In this document: one piece after another, positions 39,201 through 50,264 of the stretch
Layout of the letters: every line of letters begins with the position of its first letter
Position numbering within the stretch: position 1 is the stretch's first letter
Source of the DNA: Daphnia pulex
Taxonomy: Eukaryota > Arthropoda > Branchiopoda > Diplostraca > Daphniidae
Length of the DNA stretch: 64,000 bases
Direction: 5' to 3'
NCBI RefSeq assembly: GCF_021134715.1
Contig: NC_060020.1
Location: 1,922,001-1,986,000, forward strand
Translations under genes and position numbers: made by a program
Notes under the pieces: model-generated
The model's database searches: none
The model's input: only the letters and a program-made list of their open reading frames with translations
What the model was told of the DNA's origin: nothing

Positions 39201-42200
39201 AGTGTAGAAAACGGAACGGATAATCCCACCAGCGTGAAGTCGAAATTTCATGTTGGACGTCGATATTGTTGTATAACGGCCTTACTTTTGGCTTGTCTCG
39301 TTTTTCCGCGTTACCAGAAAGTAGTACCACTTTCTGATCACTTCCTTTCATTTGCTCCTGCATGACGCAACTTTGAACTTTGAGAAAAGACGCTGAAAGG
39401 GCGCCCCCGAGCGAACTAATGTTTTGTTTAGCTAATATGTGAAGGTTTTGAACGTATATTCTAGTTGGGAAAACAGAGCAACAAATCGTTACCCACCTTC
39501 GTTTACTCCGCATGAAACTTGTTGTGTTGGTGATCAAAAATGCGACGCGGTTGCTGCGATTTTGAATGAGGTCAAATCTGATATTGCGCCCCATAGCGCT
39601 GGGGTGTGCGAAATCTGCGCACATACGTATAGGTGAGTCGAAACTGAAATAAATAAGCATTGCTTAATATTCGGATTGGCCTTAAGAAAACAAGCCATAG
39701 CAGATCGAGAATAAAGACGAAAATGATGGCAAAAAAAAAAATGGGAGAGAAAATGTAAATGACATGAAACTTGTATAGCCCGAGAAACAAAAGAAAGTGA
39801 AAAACGAATAATAAAAAGACTAAAAAACAAAAAGACAATTGCACGTTATGCAGTGTAATTTACAAAATAGAGATTAAGATGCGGATGGAAGGTGAAATAA
39901 TTATGAAACAAAACTGTCGGGTAATTTTGCTTTAATACCCAAACGAGAGTATTACGCGGTATGTACGACGCGCAAGACAATCTAATTTTTGTTTTCTTCT
40001 TCGTTCGTGAATCACGTCCCTTAAATGGGCAAGGATATGAATCAAACCAAGAAGACAGCAGTTCAAATTGTGCAGCGATCATCAAAGAAGGGAAGAATGG
40101 ATACAAATGAGTGAAGATAAAGCCGAAGAAATATGTGACAGAAATTAACAACAACAAAAACTGCTGGGAGAGATAAACCAAAGAAATGAAAAAAAGTCAA
40201 TTGCGTACTGCAGCATATGATGCAAAGCCAAATATATAAAAGGCACTTAAAAGAGAAGTAGGCGAAGGAGAGAAGGTTATATAACGAGAATAAAACGGGA
40301 TAATTTTCAAAATTAAAAGAAATTAAAATATAAAAGCAAAGAAAAATTGAATAACCTTTCACCTCCCGCGTATTTTGTGTTGTTTTTCAGATACACATTT
40401 TGTCTTTAGTTTGGCTTCTCGCTGGAAACATACCATAACCCCATCACCAAAAATGCTAAAGAATTTTTCCTTTTTTTCAATAATTTGTATCTCGTCGTCA
40501 ACACAGTCCCCTTCGCCAAAAAGCCGAGCCAGTAAATTTTGACAAAAGAAAAACAAATTCAAACAAACAATAAGTTTTGAAAGAAAACTGATGAAAGAGA
40601 CCTTGATCTTTGCGGCCCAACCATTCTGCTGAGGTTATTTTTAGAGGTGCTTAGAACGATGAAAAATAAAATGGCACGGTCATGATGTTTGGGAATACGG
40701 ATCTCTGAATTGTGATGCTGCACGCTCCTGACGAAGACATTGCATTCTAAAAGGGGAAAAAAAAGAAGAAGGTGAACAAAATCACGACGAGATATTCTGG
40801 CGACAACAAAAGATCTTTTTTAAAGGCTCATCGCAGAGAATAGATGCGAGGATAGGAACAATCCGTTTTAGAAAACAAAAAGTAACGGCCGTTTTTCGCG
40901 CACCAGTCATCTGTAAATGATGATTGCACGGAAAAGCAATCACTCTCCTTCGTGATGGATGAATACTACCTCAATTCTGTATTTTTTTTTTTTTTCGAGC
41001 GGCAACTTTCACCCAACTCCAACCTCATCGGAGCAATGGAATTATGGATTATCGGGAAAAAATTGATTCCCACGATCACTCAAAATTTCCAATAGAAACT
41101 GAAAGCAAAATGATTTAATTTGATGCGGTTATATGATTTTAATATTTTATATTGTATGTACTGTCAAACAACAAACTTACAGCGGTGAATACGCAGCACC
41201 CTTTTTGAGGTGGTGGGCAACACCCAGACGCCGTGATTTATCTCAGGTTTGAAATTACGAATTTTCGCCTTGAGAACTGAGAAGCGTGATAACAATAAAA
41301 AAAAATGAACGGCACGCCTACCAGCAACCTCGGTATAGCGTATGTGTAACGACCACTTTGTCTCGGTTTATGTGGCGCATAGCGGTGATATATACTAGCC
41401 GGTGGTTATATGCGCGCTCCACAACCTCAAAGATGAATATAACTACACATAGAATGGAAAATATAACCTTTGATAATTCCTCCTTCTCACGGCACGACGC
41501 GAGTATTGTTGGCGAAGTAGAAGAATAAAACCGAAATGTAAAGGACAAAAAGAAGCCAAGAAAAACGAGAGTAAATAAAAAAAAACGAGAGTTTACGGTA
41601 GAATAAGGTATACACCAACTTTTACTTTCGTCTGTACCTTGAGGCCACCGGGGAGAGGGCGAAAATAAAATAATACGATATTATATTGCCACAGGACGCC
41701 ACTGCTGAATTCGATTCCCCCTCCCTTCTTTATTATATAGGTTATATTCAGCTATCATTTGAGTGTCGCCACAGGTCGTGCGAACCGCCTCGCCTATCAA
41801 AGTCGCCATTCGCACCTATATTTTAACACTAACCCCCACTACATCCAACCCAGCAACCTTTTCAACTATCAAAATAATTCTAAGTAAAAATGGTGTGTTG
41901 TCGGTTTCTCCAGTTTAAAGCAGTCGCCCATTACATCACCTGACTGCTGTTTAGTTGGAAATGCGTTATTACGCAACAACGGGAACGGCGCATGTAACAA
42001 AGTCACCGTCTCAACTTTCCTTCATCATCAAAACGATCAAACAAGGTGTTCAATCAAGATGTGCAAAAAATATAAAATCAAAAGATAGGGAAATGGATAC
42101 TCGGAATTTCTAAACAAACAGAGACAGAAAAAATAAAATGTGAAAGAAAACCTAATTGGGAAGGGAAAGATATCGGTTTCAATATAATCTGGAACGGTCG

Positions 42201-42753
42201 GCGGGAAACTTTCAACAACAAAAATGAAACACACGATAGCTTAATACGCGTGTGTTGTGTCTAGAGGCTTGAAACCAGAAACTCGCTATGTGTTTTACTC
42301 GTGGGTTATTGGGTAGAAAAAAGGCAATATCTTATTAATATTATTCTTAGAATTTTTTTCAGTTGAACTTTTCGGGAGGAGAAAGGGAAGAAGCGAAAAT
42401 TTTGCAATATTCGATAAAAACCTTCAAATACTTTTGGTGTAAAAACAAAATCGGTCGTTTGTAGAGGCACAGTCAGAAAACTAAAAACATAGATGACTTC
42501 CATTGTTACGTTATTTTCACGATAACCCAAAGGCGAGGCCGTCGTCATCGCTGCACTGAGATAGTGAGACACAGCCTTTAGCTACCGTACCGAAACCGCT
42601 TGAAGGTAAAAGCTACAAGTGTAACGCCATGACATGACGTCATGTTAAGCGATAGTTGCTCTATACCAGACACTAGCCGCTCAAAAAAGTCGACCATTGA
42701 TTTCACTATACCGTACAAGCCCAGCCCACAGCTTCGGTTTCTTTCACGTGTAG
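36266..42753. other. 6.5 kb interval inside the cuticle cluster
   Basis: No gene supported. It contains an AG run at 38267-38284 and poly-A/T tracts (for example 40982-40995). Open frames up to 173 codons (38599-39117 and 39139-39660, minus) lack family resemblance and biased codon use. An undetected small gene or non-coding RNA cannot be excluded. Confidence 0.45.
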
Positions 42754-42761
42754 TATATAAA
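42754..42761 (+). promoter_or_regulatory. CP3 TATA box
   Basis: TATATAAA lies about 56 bp before the CP3 ATG. Upstream there is a diverged version of the block shared by CP4-CP7 (a CCAGCCC string, then a TTTCTTT string, then TATATAA). Confidence 0.7.
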
Positions 42762-42816
42762 GGTCTAGTAAACAACTGGGAAGGTACAGTTTGATCTAAA
42801 CTTGCAAAGCATCAAC

Positions 42817-43524
42817 ATGAAGGTAAGAAAATGAAAAAGAAAAAGAAATTCGCAATTCTGTGGAAATCAAAAGTGATCCACTAAGTCTAAATTCAATATT
42901 CTTATTTGAATTTGTTGTCTACTTGAATTACAGTTCATCATTCTCGCTGCATTGGTCGCCGTGGTCGCTTCTCAAGCGTACCCCAAGCCGCAATACCCCA
43001 AACCCACTTACCCCGAGCCATCATACCCAAAGCCCGCTTACCCCGAGCCATCATACCCAAAGCCCGCTTACCCCGAGCCAGCATACCCTAAACCAGCGTA
43101 CCCATCTCCAGCTTATGCCAAGACCCCCGAATACGTAAGTAATTCAAAAAATTTAGCTTCAATCAATTTATTAATTATTTTATTTCAAAACTATCAGGCT
43201 CCGATGCCCTACAACTTTGCCTGGGCCGTTAAGGACGATCCTTCCTACAATGACTACGCTCACCAGGAGACCGCTGACGACAAGGGTTACGTCACCGGCT
43301 CTTACCGCGTCCTTCTTCCCGATGGCCGCACTCAGGTCGTCAACTACAAGGCCGATGATTACACTGGCTACGTTGCCGATGTCAAATACGAAGGCGAAGC
43401 CAAGGAGTACAAGCCTGCCTACAAGCCAGCATACCCAAGCCCCGCTTACCCAAGCCCAGCATATCCAAGCCCGGCATACCCAAGCCCAGCATACCCCGCT
43501 CCTAAATACCCAACCAAATATTAA
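42817..43524 (+). CDS. R&R cuticle protein CP3, first member of the tandem array
   Basis: Secreted cuticle protein. Exons are 42817-42822 (ATG AAG), 42934-43134 and 43198-43524, giving 177 residues. The signal peptide (MKFIILAALVAVVASQA) is followed by the longest N-terminal YPKP/YPEP repeat run of the array. Then comes the R&R domain from APMPYNFAWAVKDDPSY, with GSYRVLLPDGRTQVV and YKADDYTGYVADV. Four YPSPA units lead to the ending PKYPTKY. Intron 2 is 63 nt, a multiple of three, and has no in-frame stop, so an unspliced message would still encode one continuous protein with 21 extra residues. It starts the five-gene head-to-tail array CP3-CP7. Confidence 0.94.
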
Positions 43525-44363
43525 GAGAGTCCAATTTCGAACAAAGTTTCAATTATAAACTGTAATTTATCTCGAATTGAAATACAAGTCTGCCATCGAT
43601 AAAACAAGCAAATCATTTAATTATTGTGCATATGTCAACTGTCTAAATGCAAGCCTGATTTATATATCGACAATAATAATTTAAATAGGCTAAACATCTC
43701 TTACAGTCACAGGTGGACACAAAAATTTGTAGAAACCTTCGTTCTCATTTGTAGATTCAAGTTCCAAATATACGCTACGGCCATTAATGCCTCATAGAGC
43801 GTGACAGAACATTTGTTTTCCTATTTTTCTCTTTTCTACACGAATCCGCTTGAACAAAACCGAATACGGTATCTTAACGCTTAGCTATATATGTAACATT
43901 GTAACTATCTGCTTCCGTTTCTTTTTTTCTTACACTTTCACTAACCAGATTATAGATATCAGTGGGGATTTTTGTTTTGGTTCGTAAAATACGAATGAAA
44001 AAAGCAATAGAAAATATTTTTCCAGGAAACTATACTAAACCGGTACATATTTTCTAAGTGAGTTCCAATATCTTTTACCAAGAGGAAAATTTTTCAAATT
44101 AAGTTATTTTCTGTTTATCACCTTTGGATCACCATAACAAATAAAACTGATTTAGCATTTGTTAAATAAGGGAGAAATTATCGTCAGGGTATGTAAAATG
44201 TAGTTTAACTGATCAATAATCGGACAGGTAATAAAGCAAGTGAATCCCGTTGTTCAGCAGCCCCAGCATATAAGAATGACATTTTTATTTTTGCATACAC
44301 GTCAAACACAAATTTCGACGGAAATTTTGATTATGTATTATACGTGGCTTTCTTTAAAAAGTA
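43525..44363. other. CP3-CP4 spacer
   Basis: 3' UTR of CP3 followed by AT-rich sequence. I see no further gene. The repeat unit of the array (gene plus spacer) is about 1.7 kb. Confidence 0.5.
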
Positions 44364-44531
44364 GTGTGAATACCTTTGAAACACTCGAAGCCCTTGGATA
44401 TGAGCCAATATTTTCACAAGATGGTTTCAGTCGACCCAGCCCAAACTCGATTTCTTTTCGCCGACTGGTATATAAGTCAGTGGACTAACACTAAGAAGGC
44501 ACAGTTTCATTCCAACTTCCAAAGCAACAAC
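44364..44531 (+). promoter_or_regulatory. CP4 promoter block shared with CP5-CP7
   Basis: A block of about 168 bp ending at the ATG. In order it has CTTTGAAACACTCGAAGCCC, GCCAATATTTTCAC, GACCCAGCCCAAACTCGATT, a TTTCTTTT string, TATATAAG at 44469-44476, GGACTAACACT, AAGGCACAGTT and CCAACTTCCAAAGCAACAAC directly before the start codon. The same order recurs at CP5, CP6 and CP7. Confidence 0.8.
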
Positions 44532-45194
44532 ATGAAGGTAAAGAATTCTTAAAAAGATCTTCGTCTTATTACCGTACAGGAATTTTTTTTTTATGATTTA
44601 CTTTTGGAGGTTATTAAACTTTTTTTCTCAACTTGAATTACAGGTTTTTATTCTCGCTGCATTGGTCGCCGTTGTCGCTTCCCAAGCGTACCCCAAGCCC
44701 ACTTACCCCGAGCCATCATACCCAAAGCCCGCCTACCCCGAGCCCGCATACCCCAAACCAGCGTACCCATCTCCAGCTTATGCCAAGACCCCCGAATACG
44801 TAAGTTATTAAAAAACACACCTTGTTTCAATCAATTTTAACTCCAAATACATTTTAAACACATTCAGGCCCCGATGCCCTACAGCTTTGCCTGGGCTGTT
44901 AAGGACGATCCTTCCTACAACGACTACGCCCACCAAGAAACCGCTGACGACAAGGGTTACGTCACCGGCTCTTACCGCGTTCTTCTTCCCGACGGTCGCA
45001 CTCAAGTCGTCAACTACAAGGCCGATGATTACACTGGCTACGTTGCCGATGTCAAATACGAAGGCGAAGCCAAGGAGTACAAGCCTGCCTACAAGCCAGC
45101 ATACCCAAGCCCCGCTTACCCAAGCCCAGCATACCCAAGCCCCGCTTACCCAAGCCCAGCGTACCCAGCTCCTAAATACCCAACCAAATATTAA
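44532..45194 (+). CDS. R&R cuticle protein CP4 (tandem array)
   Basis: Secreted cuticle protein. Exons are 44532-44537 (ATG AAG), 44644-44799 and 44868-45194, giving 162 residues. It has the shortest N-terminal repeat of the array (it lacks the YPKPQ unit found in CP3, CP5, CP6 and CP7) and Ser instead of Asn in PYSFAW. The R&R core and the four-unit YPSPA tail match CP3, down to much of the nucleotide sequence. It is expected to bind chitin. Confidence 0.94.
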
Positions 45195-46013
45195 GAGAAT
45201 CTAACTGTTAATCACTTTGCACAAAGTTTCATTTGTAAACTATAAATTATCTTGAATAATTCAAATACAATTCTGTCATCCATTAAAAAAAAGAGCTTCT
45301 TATTTCTTTTTTACGGTTATACGACGAATTATGTATATGATCAAATGTTGTCGCAATAACAACTAAAATAAAAGGATCTATTTCTTTGAATCTCAGAAAC
45401 ACACCAATAATAGGTTTCAAACGGTCCGTTTGAACCTATATCATTTCCTCTTCAACATTTATTGAAGGTGGTTACGTAGTCATTGACATTTCTTAGATTT
45501 TTTGATTTCGCTTCTTTCTTTCATGAATCCGAGTTAACAAAACAAGTTACGCTTCCTCTTCATTCGTTTAGTACCGAATGCTAAATTTCTTCTTCCGATT
45601 TCTTTTCTCTAACAAAAATAAGTTTATCATTGTGGGTTTTTTTCAAAAATTAAAAAATGTGTAAATATTGTTTGTCAAAACTGGTGCCACAGGGGATTAT
45701 TTTGGATTTCAACTGAAATTCCTAATATATAGAACAAAATAGATATTGTCACATTAAGCCATTATTTCTTAACTGGCTAAAGAAAATGGTCCCTATTACT
45801 ACTGTGAAGAAGATAAATTTTTTTCAGAAAATGGGGTAATTAATATCAGCGATCGAAAATAAGCCAAATTGAGCAAAATTCAGTTTATTATGAAAAATTG
45901 CTCAGCAGCCATTTGTATGTAAAAGATATAAAAAAGAATATGTTGTTGAAACACCCAAACACAATAAAATCGGTCTATAAATTTTTGAATGTATGAAGTT
46001 TAAAAAAAAGAAC
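45195..46013. other. CP4-CP5 spacer
   Basis: 3' UTR of CP4, including sequence related to the CP5 and CP6 3' flanks (CACAAAGTTTCA, then GTAAAC, then AAATTATCTTG), followed by AT-rich DNA without a supported gene. Confidence 0.5.
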
Positions 46014-46179
46014 TGTGAACCCCTTTGAAACACTCGAAGCCCATGAACATCAGCCAATATTTTCACGAAATGCACGAGTTGACCCAGCCCAAACTCGATT
46101 TCTTTTCTCCCACTAGTATATAAGCCAGTAGACTAACATTCAGAAGGCACAGTTCTGTTCCAACTTCCAAAGCAACAAC
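46014..46179 (+). promoter_or_regulatory. CP5 promoter block shared with CP4, CP6 and CP7
   Basis: Contains CTTTGAAACACTCGAAGCCC, GCCAATATTTTCAC, GACCCAGCCCAAACTCGATT, TATATAAG at 46117-46124, AAGGCACAGTT and the CCAACTTCCAAAGCAACAAC leader. Similarity to the CP7 region continues upstream of this block (TTTTGAATGTAT). Confidence 0.8.
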
Positions 46180-46886
46180 ATGAAGGTAAAAAACCTCTTA
46201 CAACGAAATACGTCCCAGAATAGGATTTTTAAAAAAGGTTTACTTCTAGCGATATTCATCTTACTTTTTTGCTCAACTTGAATCACAGGTTTTAATTCTC
46301 GCTGCACTGGTCGCCGTTGTCGCTTCCCAAGCGTACCCAAAGCCACAATACCCCAAGCCCACTTACCCCGATCCATCATACCCAAAGCCTGCTTACCCCG
46401 AGCCCGCATACCCCAAACCAGCGTACCCATCTCCGGCTTATGCCAAGACCCCCGAATACGTAATTATTGAAGACAACTTTTTGTTTCGATCGATTTATTA
46501 ATATTTTTATTCATTTTAAAAACATTCAGGCCCCGATGCCCTACAACTTTGACTGGGCCGTTAAGGACGATCCTTCCTACAATGACTACGCTCACCAGGA
46601 AACCGCTGACGACAAGGGTTACGTCACCGGATCTTACCGCGTTCTTCTTCCCGATGGCCGCACTCAGGTCGTCAACTACAAGGCCGATGATTACACTGGC
46701 TACGTTGCCGATGTCAAGTACGAGGGTGAAGCCAAGGAGTACAAGCCCGCCTACAAGCCAGCATACCCAAGCCCCGCTTACCCAAGCCCTGCTTACCCAA
46801 GCCCCGCTTACCCAAGCCCAGCATACCCAAGCCCAGCATACCCAAGCCCAGCATACCCAGCTCCCAAATACCCCACCAAATATTAA
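46180..46886 (+). CDS. R&R cuticle protein CP5 (tandem array, longest tail)
   Basis: Secreted cuticle protein. Exons are 46180-46185 (ATG AAG), 46289-46459 and 46530-46886, giving 177 residues. The N-terminal repeat contains YPDPS where most copies have YPEPS, and the domain starts PYNFDWAVKDD (Asp in place of Ala). Both features are shared with CP7. The C-terminal tail has six YPSPA units, the most in the array. Intron 1 and exon 2 are almost identical to those of CP7 rather than to the adjacent CP4 or CP6. Confidence 0.94.
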
Positions 46887-47734
46887 TAGAGTCTAAAGGT
46901 TCATCATCGCTTTTCACAAAGTTTCAGTTGTAAACAATAAATTATCTTGTATTCAAATACAATATTTCATTTAAAAAAATTAACCTAAATTATTTTTTTG
47001 TGGGACAGTTGTACATTAAATCATATGCAAATAATTTCTTCAATATAAAAAGGGAAATGAAGATATGTGTTTGTCTTGAACTTTCACAGAAACGGACACA
47101 AAAAATTGAGTTTGTGGTATTTTGAATGCGATACGTCGTGGTCATTGGCAGTTTGTTAGAGAGTTTATTATAACCGAAAATTGATTTTGTCGTTTCCTTT
47201 ATCCTCCACAAATGCGTGTGAACAAAACGCATTACGTCGCTACCTATCATCGTTCGGTTTATCTAATACTCTTCTTTCGTTTCGTTTCTTTTTTTTTCTT
47301 TTTCCTTTCAATTTTCCCTTAGCAATCTAATAGAGGGTTTTTTTAGTTTAAAACTAGGAAATGAATTTGAAATGATGTCTCAAGAAAATTAGAAAATAAA
47401 TGTATTCCAACTCCAAGTGAGTACGTTGCGTATATATAACGAATGGAAAATCTTCAAACTGTTTAAGCCATAATTTCTCAACTTCCATGATCTCAATTGA
47501 TAGAAAATTGGTTTTGATTGGTTCCCATTTTTACTGCGAAAAGTGGAAATCATATTCATCTACAGAAATTAAATTCTGTGATCGCGGCAATCAGTAAGCC
47601 AACAAAGTTAGTTTTGTAATACTGAGTTATTCAGTCGCCCTTACGTTAAAGAATGACATTATTTCATCTGTAGAATGTATAGAAAATAATTTCGGATTGT
47701 AGATTTTAAATGGGCGAAGTTTTCTTTGAAAAGG
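46887..47734. other. CP5-CP6 spacer
   Basis: 3' UTR of CP5 and AT-rich DNA with short T-rich tracts. No gene supported. Confidence 0.5.
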
Positions 47735-47912
47735 GTGTGAATCTCTAAAAAAACGTTTAAAGCCCTTGGGCATCAGCCAATATTTTCACCAAATGTTCAG
47801 AGTCGAGTCAGTCGACTCAGACCAAACTCGATTTCTTTTTGCCAACTGGTATATAAGTCAGTGGACTAACACTCAGAAGATACAGTTCCGTTCCAACTTC
47901 CAAAGCAACAAC
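47735..47912 (+). promoter_or_regulatory. CP6 promoter block (diverged member)
   Basis: Same element order as CP4, CP5 and CP7, but with more changes: AGCCCTTGGGCATCAGCCAA, ATATTTTCACCAAATG, an extra GTCGAGTCAGTCGACTC string, CAAACTCGATTTC, TATATAAG at 47850-47857, then the common leader before the ATG. Confidence 0.78.
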
Positions 47913-48599
47913 ATGAAGGTAAAGAACTCTTTAAAAAAATATGTCTTAGTAGTAGACCTATATGTAGGATTTTTAAAGAATGATTCACTTATGGCGATCT
48001 TGATTCAACTTTTTTTCTCGACTTGAACTAAGGTTTTAATTCTCGCTGCACTGGTCGCCGTTGTCGCTTCTCAAGCGTACCCTAAGCCGCAATACCCAAA
48101 GCCCACTTACCCCCAACCATCATACCCAAAGCCCGCCTACCCCGAGCCCGCATACCCCAAACCAGCGTACCCATCTCCGGCTTATGCCAAGACCCCCGAA
48201 TACGTAAGTAATTCAAGAAAATTCGCTTGAATCAATTTATTAATCTTTTTATTTTTTTTTCAAAACCTTCAGGCCCCGATGCCCTACAACTTTGCCTGGG
48301 CCGTTAAGGACGATCCTTCCTACAATGACTACGCTCACCAGGAGACCGCTGACGACAAGGGTTACGTCACCGGATCTTACCGCGTTCTTCTTCCCGATGG
48401 TCGCACTCAAGTCGTCAACTACAAGGCCGATGATTACACTGGCTACGTTGCCGATGTTAAATTCGAGGGTGAAGCCAAGGAGTACAAGCCTGCTTACAAA
48501 CCAGCATACCCAAGCCCCGCTTACCCAAGCCCCGCATACCCAAGCCCGGCATACCCAAGCCCAGCATACCCAGCTCCTAAATACCCAACCAAATATTAA
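47913..48599 (+). CDS. R&R cuticle protein CP6 (tandem array)
   Basis: Secreted cuticle protein. Exons are 47913-47918 (ATG AAG), 48033-48203 and 48273-48599, giving 167 residues. Signal peptide MKVLILAALVAVVASQA, a YPKPQYPKPTYPQPSYPKP repeat (Gln in the third unit), and an R&R domain with VADVKFEGEA (Phe where other copies have Tyr). There are four YPSPA units. The exon 2 acceptor is ctaag instead of the cacag used by its neighbours, a weaker-looking site, although the frame is restored exactly. Confidence 0.93.
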
Positions 48600-49438
48600 G
48601 AGAGTCTAAAGGTTGAAGGTTCATCATCACTTTGCACAAAGTTTCAGTTGTAAACTATAAATTATCCGAAATTATCTTGCTGAATTCAAATACAATTCTA
48701 CCATCCATTTAAAAAGAACACTCAATTTTTATTAGCTACTAGCTATATATTTTACGGTTTTACAACGATATTCATCAAATGTCGCTATAATGAGTAAGTA
48801 TAAATAACAAATAATAAGCGATCTATTTTTCTGAAATGGTCACTGATAACCACAAATAATAGGTTGTAAATAGTAGTGCGTTTTTGTTGAAGCGAATATG
48901 TAGTGGTCACTGATGCCTGTTAGAACAGAGTAGAACATTTTTTTTCTTTATTTTCTTCTGGTGAATCCGCGCGAACAAAGGAAGCTACGTTTCCTCGTCG
49001 TTTAGCTTATTTTATTATTATGAGGCCTATTTTTTTTTCTTAGCAAAAATATTAGTAATGCGGTTTTGTTCAAAAATTCTGAAAATAAATTGAGAATGGT
49101 GTTGCAGGAAATTTTTGCGAATTCCAACTGTTTGAGTTGCATTTGTATAAAACGAAAAGAAGAAGATGTTCAAATTAAGCCATTTTATGTATCAACGACG
49201 TAAAAAAATGGTCCCCTATTACTGTGAAGAAGAGAAAGCATTATCATTATATATGTACAAAATAACTTCAGAGATCGACAATAAAACCAGACAGCAGGTA
49301 AGAAGTTATTGTTTTTAATACAAATAGTTCCCAATCTGTTTTTATGTTAATGATTGGCATATTGATGTAGTTGAACCCAAATAAAAATTTGGGCACCGTA
49401 AATTTTGAATGTATACATTGGAGCAAGTTTTTTTAAGG
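48600..49438. other. CP6-CP7 spacer
   Basis: 3' UTR of CP6 with the array's common 3' flank motif, then AT-rich DNA. No gene supported. Confidence 0.5.
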
Positions 49439-49605
49439 GTGTGAAACCCTTTGAAACACCCGACGACCTTGGATATCAGCCAATATTTTCACAAAATGCA
49501 CGAGTGGACCCAGCCCAAAGTTAGTTTCTTTTCGCCGACTGGTATATAAGCCAGAGAACTCTTACTCAAAAGGCACAGTTTCATTTCAACTTCCAAAGCA
49601 ACAAC
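49439..49605 (+). promoter_or_regulatory. CP7 promoter block shared with CP4-CP6
   Basis: CCTTTGAAACACCCGACGAC, then ATATCAGCCAATATTTTCAC, GGACCCAGCCCAAAG, TATATAAG at 49543-49550, AAGGCACAGTTTCAT and the common leader. The AACTCGATT segment is changed to AGTTAG here. Confidence 0.8.
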
Positions 49606-50264
49606 ATGAAGGTAAAAAAAAGTCTTAAAACGAAATACGTCCCAGAATAGGATTTTAAAAAAAGGTTTACTTCTAGCGATATTCATCTTACTTTTTTGCT
49701 CAACTTGAATCACAGGTTTTAATTCTCGCTGCACTGGTCGCCGTTGTCGCTTCCCAAGCGTACCCAAAGCCACAATACCCCAAGCCCACTTACCCCGATC
49801 CATCATACCCAAAGCCTGCTTACCCCGAGCCCGCATACCCCAAACCAGCGTACCCATCTCCAGCTTATGCCAAGACCCCCGAATACGTAAGTATAATTCA
49901 AACAAATTTGCTTCAATCAATTTATTAATTATCTTATTTTCAAAACCTTCAGGCCCCGATGCCCTACAACTTTGACTGGGCCGTTAAGGACGATCCTTCC
50001 TACAATGACTACGCTCACCAGGAGACCGCTGACGACAAGGGTTACGTAACCGGCTCCTACCGCGTCCTTCTTCCCGACGGCCGCACTCAAGTCGTCAACT
50101 ACAAGGCCGATGATTACACTGGCTACGTTGCCGATGTCAAATACGAAGGCGAAGCCAAGGAGTACAAGCCTGCCTACAAGCCAGCATACCCAAGCCCCGC
50201 TTACCCAAGCCCAGCATACCCAAGCCCAGCATACCCAGCTCCTAAATACCCAACCAAATATTAA
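49606..50264 (+). CDS. R&R cuticle protein CP7, last member of the tandem array
   Basis: Secreted cuticle protein. Exons are 49606-49611 (ATG AAG), 49716-49886 and 49953-50264, giving 162 residues. It carries YPDPS and PYNFDWAVKDD like CP5, but only three YPSPA units, the fewest in the array. Its exon 3 is otherwise close to CP3 and CP4. The 3' flank differs from the common CP4-CP6 form. Confidence 0.94.

Noticed and set aside
38599-39660. Two minus-strand frames of 172 and 173 codons
   Set aside because: They contain poly-Lys and Asn-rich low-complexity segments, have no recognisable motif, and look like chance open frames.
43217-43558. Pro/Thr-rich +1-frame open frames overlapping exon 3 of every CP3-CP7 gene
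   Set aside because: They recur only because the exon itself is duplicated. The R&R frame carries the conserved domain and the correct splice phases.
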